In this document: in pieces, positions 13,115 through 13,172 of the stretch
Numbering within the stretch: the first letter of the stretch is position 1
Layout of the letters: each line of letters begins with the position of its first letter
DNA from: Promethearchaeota archaeon
GTDB lineage: Archaea; Asgardarchaeota; Lokiarchaeia; Sigynarchaeales; SOKP01
Reading direction: 5' to 3'
Length of the DNA: 13,172 nt
NCBI GenBank assembly: GCA_004524515.1
Contig: SDNV01000079.1
Location: 1-13,172 of the forward strand
The notes under the pieces: generated by a model
Told to the model about the DNA's origin: nothing
The model's database searches: none
The model's input: the letters and a program-made list of their open reading frames with translations, nothing else
Made by a program: the position numbers and the translations under genes

Positions 13115-13172
13115 TAATATAAATCTTCTTTAAGTTTAATATTGAAAGAATTTGTGGATTATGATGAATATA
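13115..13172 (+). promoter_or_regulatory. Possible promoter and 5' edge of a further gene
   Basis: TAATATAAATCT (13115-13126) is a TATA-like element identical to 72-83. Tandem ATG codons follow at 13161 and 13164, about 46 bases downstream, and the frame runs open to the window edge. Only four codons are visible, so neither the gene nor its product can be judged. Confidence 0.22.

Overview
The window is strongly AT-rich (roughly 70% A+T by eye, more between genes) and reads as part of an archaeal chromosome, most likely from an Asgard (Promethearchaeota) lineage such as the Lokiarchaeia. That assignment is an inference. It rests on a gelsolin-repeat protein of the kind known from Asgard actin cytoskeletons, a very long protein ending in a longin-like domain, several long coiled-coil proteins, an EMC3/TMCO1-type (DUF106) membrane protein, archaeal TATA-like promoters and T-run terminators. 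No rRNA, tRNA, CRISPR array, transposase or integrase was seen. No stretch over 300 bases lacks a gene; the longest gap is about 209 bases (2799-3007).

Layout. A radical SAM protein with a cysteine-rich C-terminus (162-1187, TTG start) is followed by a compact same-strand cluster of three membrane proteins: an EMC3/DUF106-like protein (1302-1937), a two-helix zinc-ribbon protein (1995-2297) and a GtrA-like four-helix protein (2301-2798). Next is a 443-residue coiled-coil protein (3008-4339). Two minus-strand genes follow: a gelsolin-repeat protein with a C-terminal zinc ribbon (4405-5142, with coding sequence clearly continuing upstream to about 5403) and a PLP-dependent class I/II aminotransferase (5538-6929). 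The plus strand resumes with a small tail-anchored amphipathic protein (7047-7514), glutamate 5-kinase (7633-8424), a 1246-residue multidomain protein (8517-12257) and an L-2-amino-thiazoline-4-carboxylate hydrolase family protein (12297-13034). A further gene may begin at the right edge.

How they fit together. No single pathway ties the window together. Glutamate 5-kinase, the aminotransferase and the ATC-hydrolase-like protein suggest amino-acid metabolism, but they are not one operon. The gelsolin protein, the longin-tailed giant protein and the coiled-coil proteins suggest cytoskeletal or membrane-associated functions typical of Asgard archaea.

Most notable points: (1) the 1246-residue protein appears to join a prenyltransferase-beta-like helical toroid, a winged helix, about 540 residues of coiled coil, a second PCI-type winged helix and a longin-like domain. 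(2) The gelsolin gene has a complete second gelsolin repeat encoded upstream of its only ATG, in frame but without a standard start codon; tandem ATGs lie one base out of frame at its 5' end. (3) Several short palindromes and tandem repeats sit at expected promoter positions.
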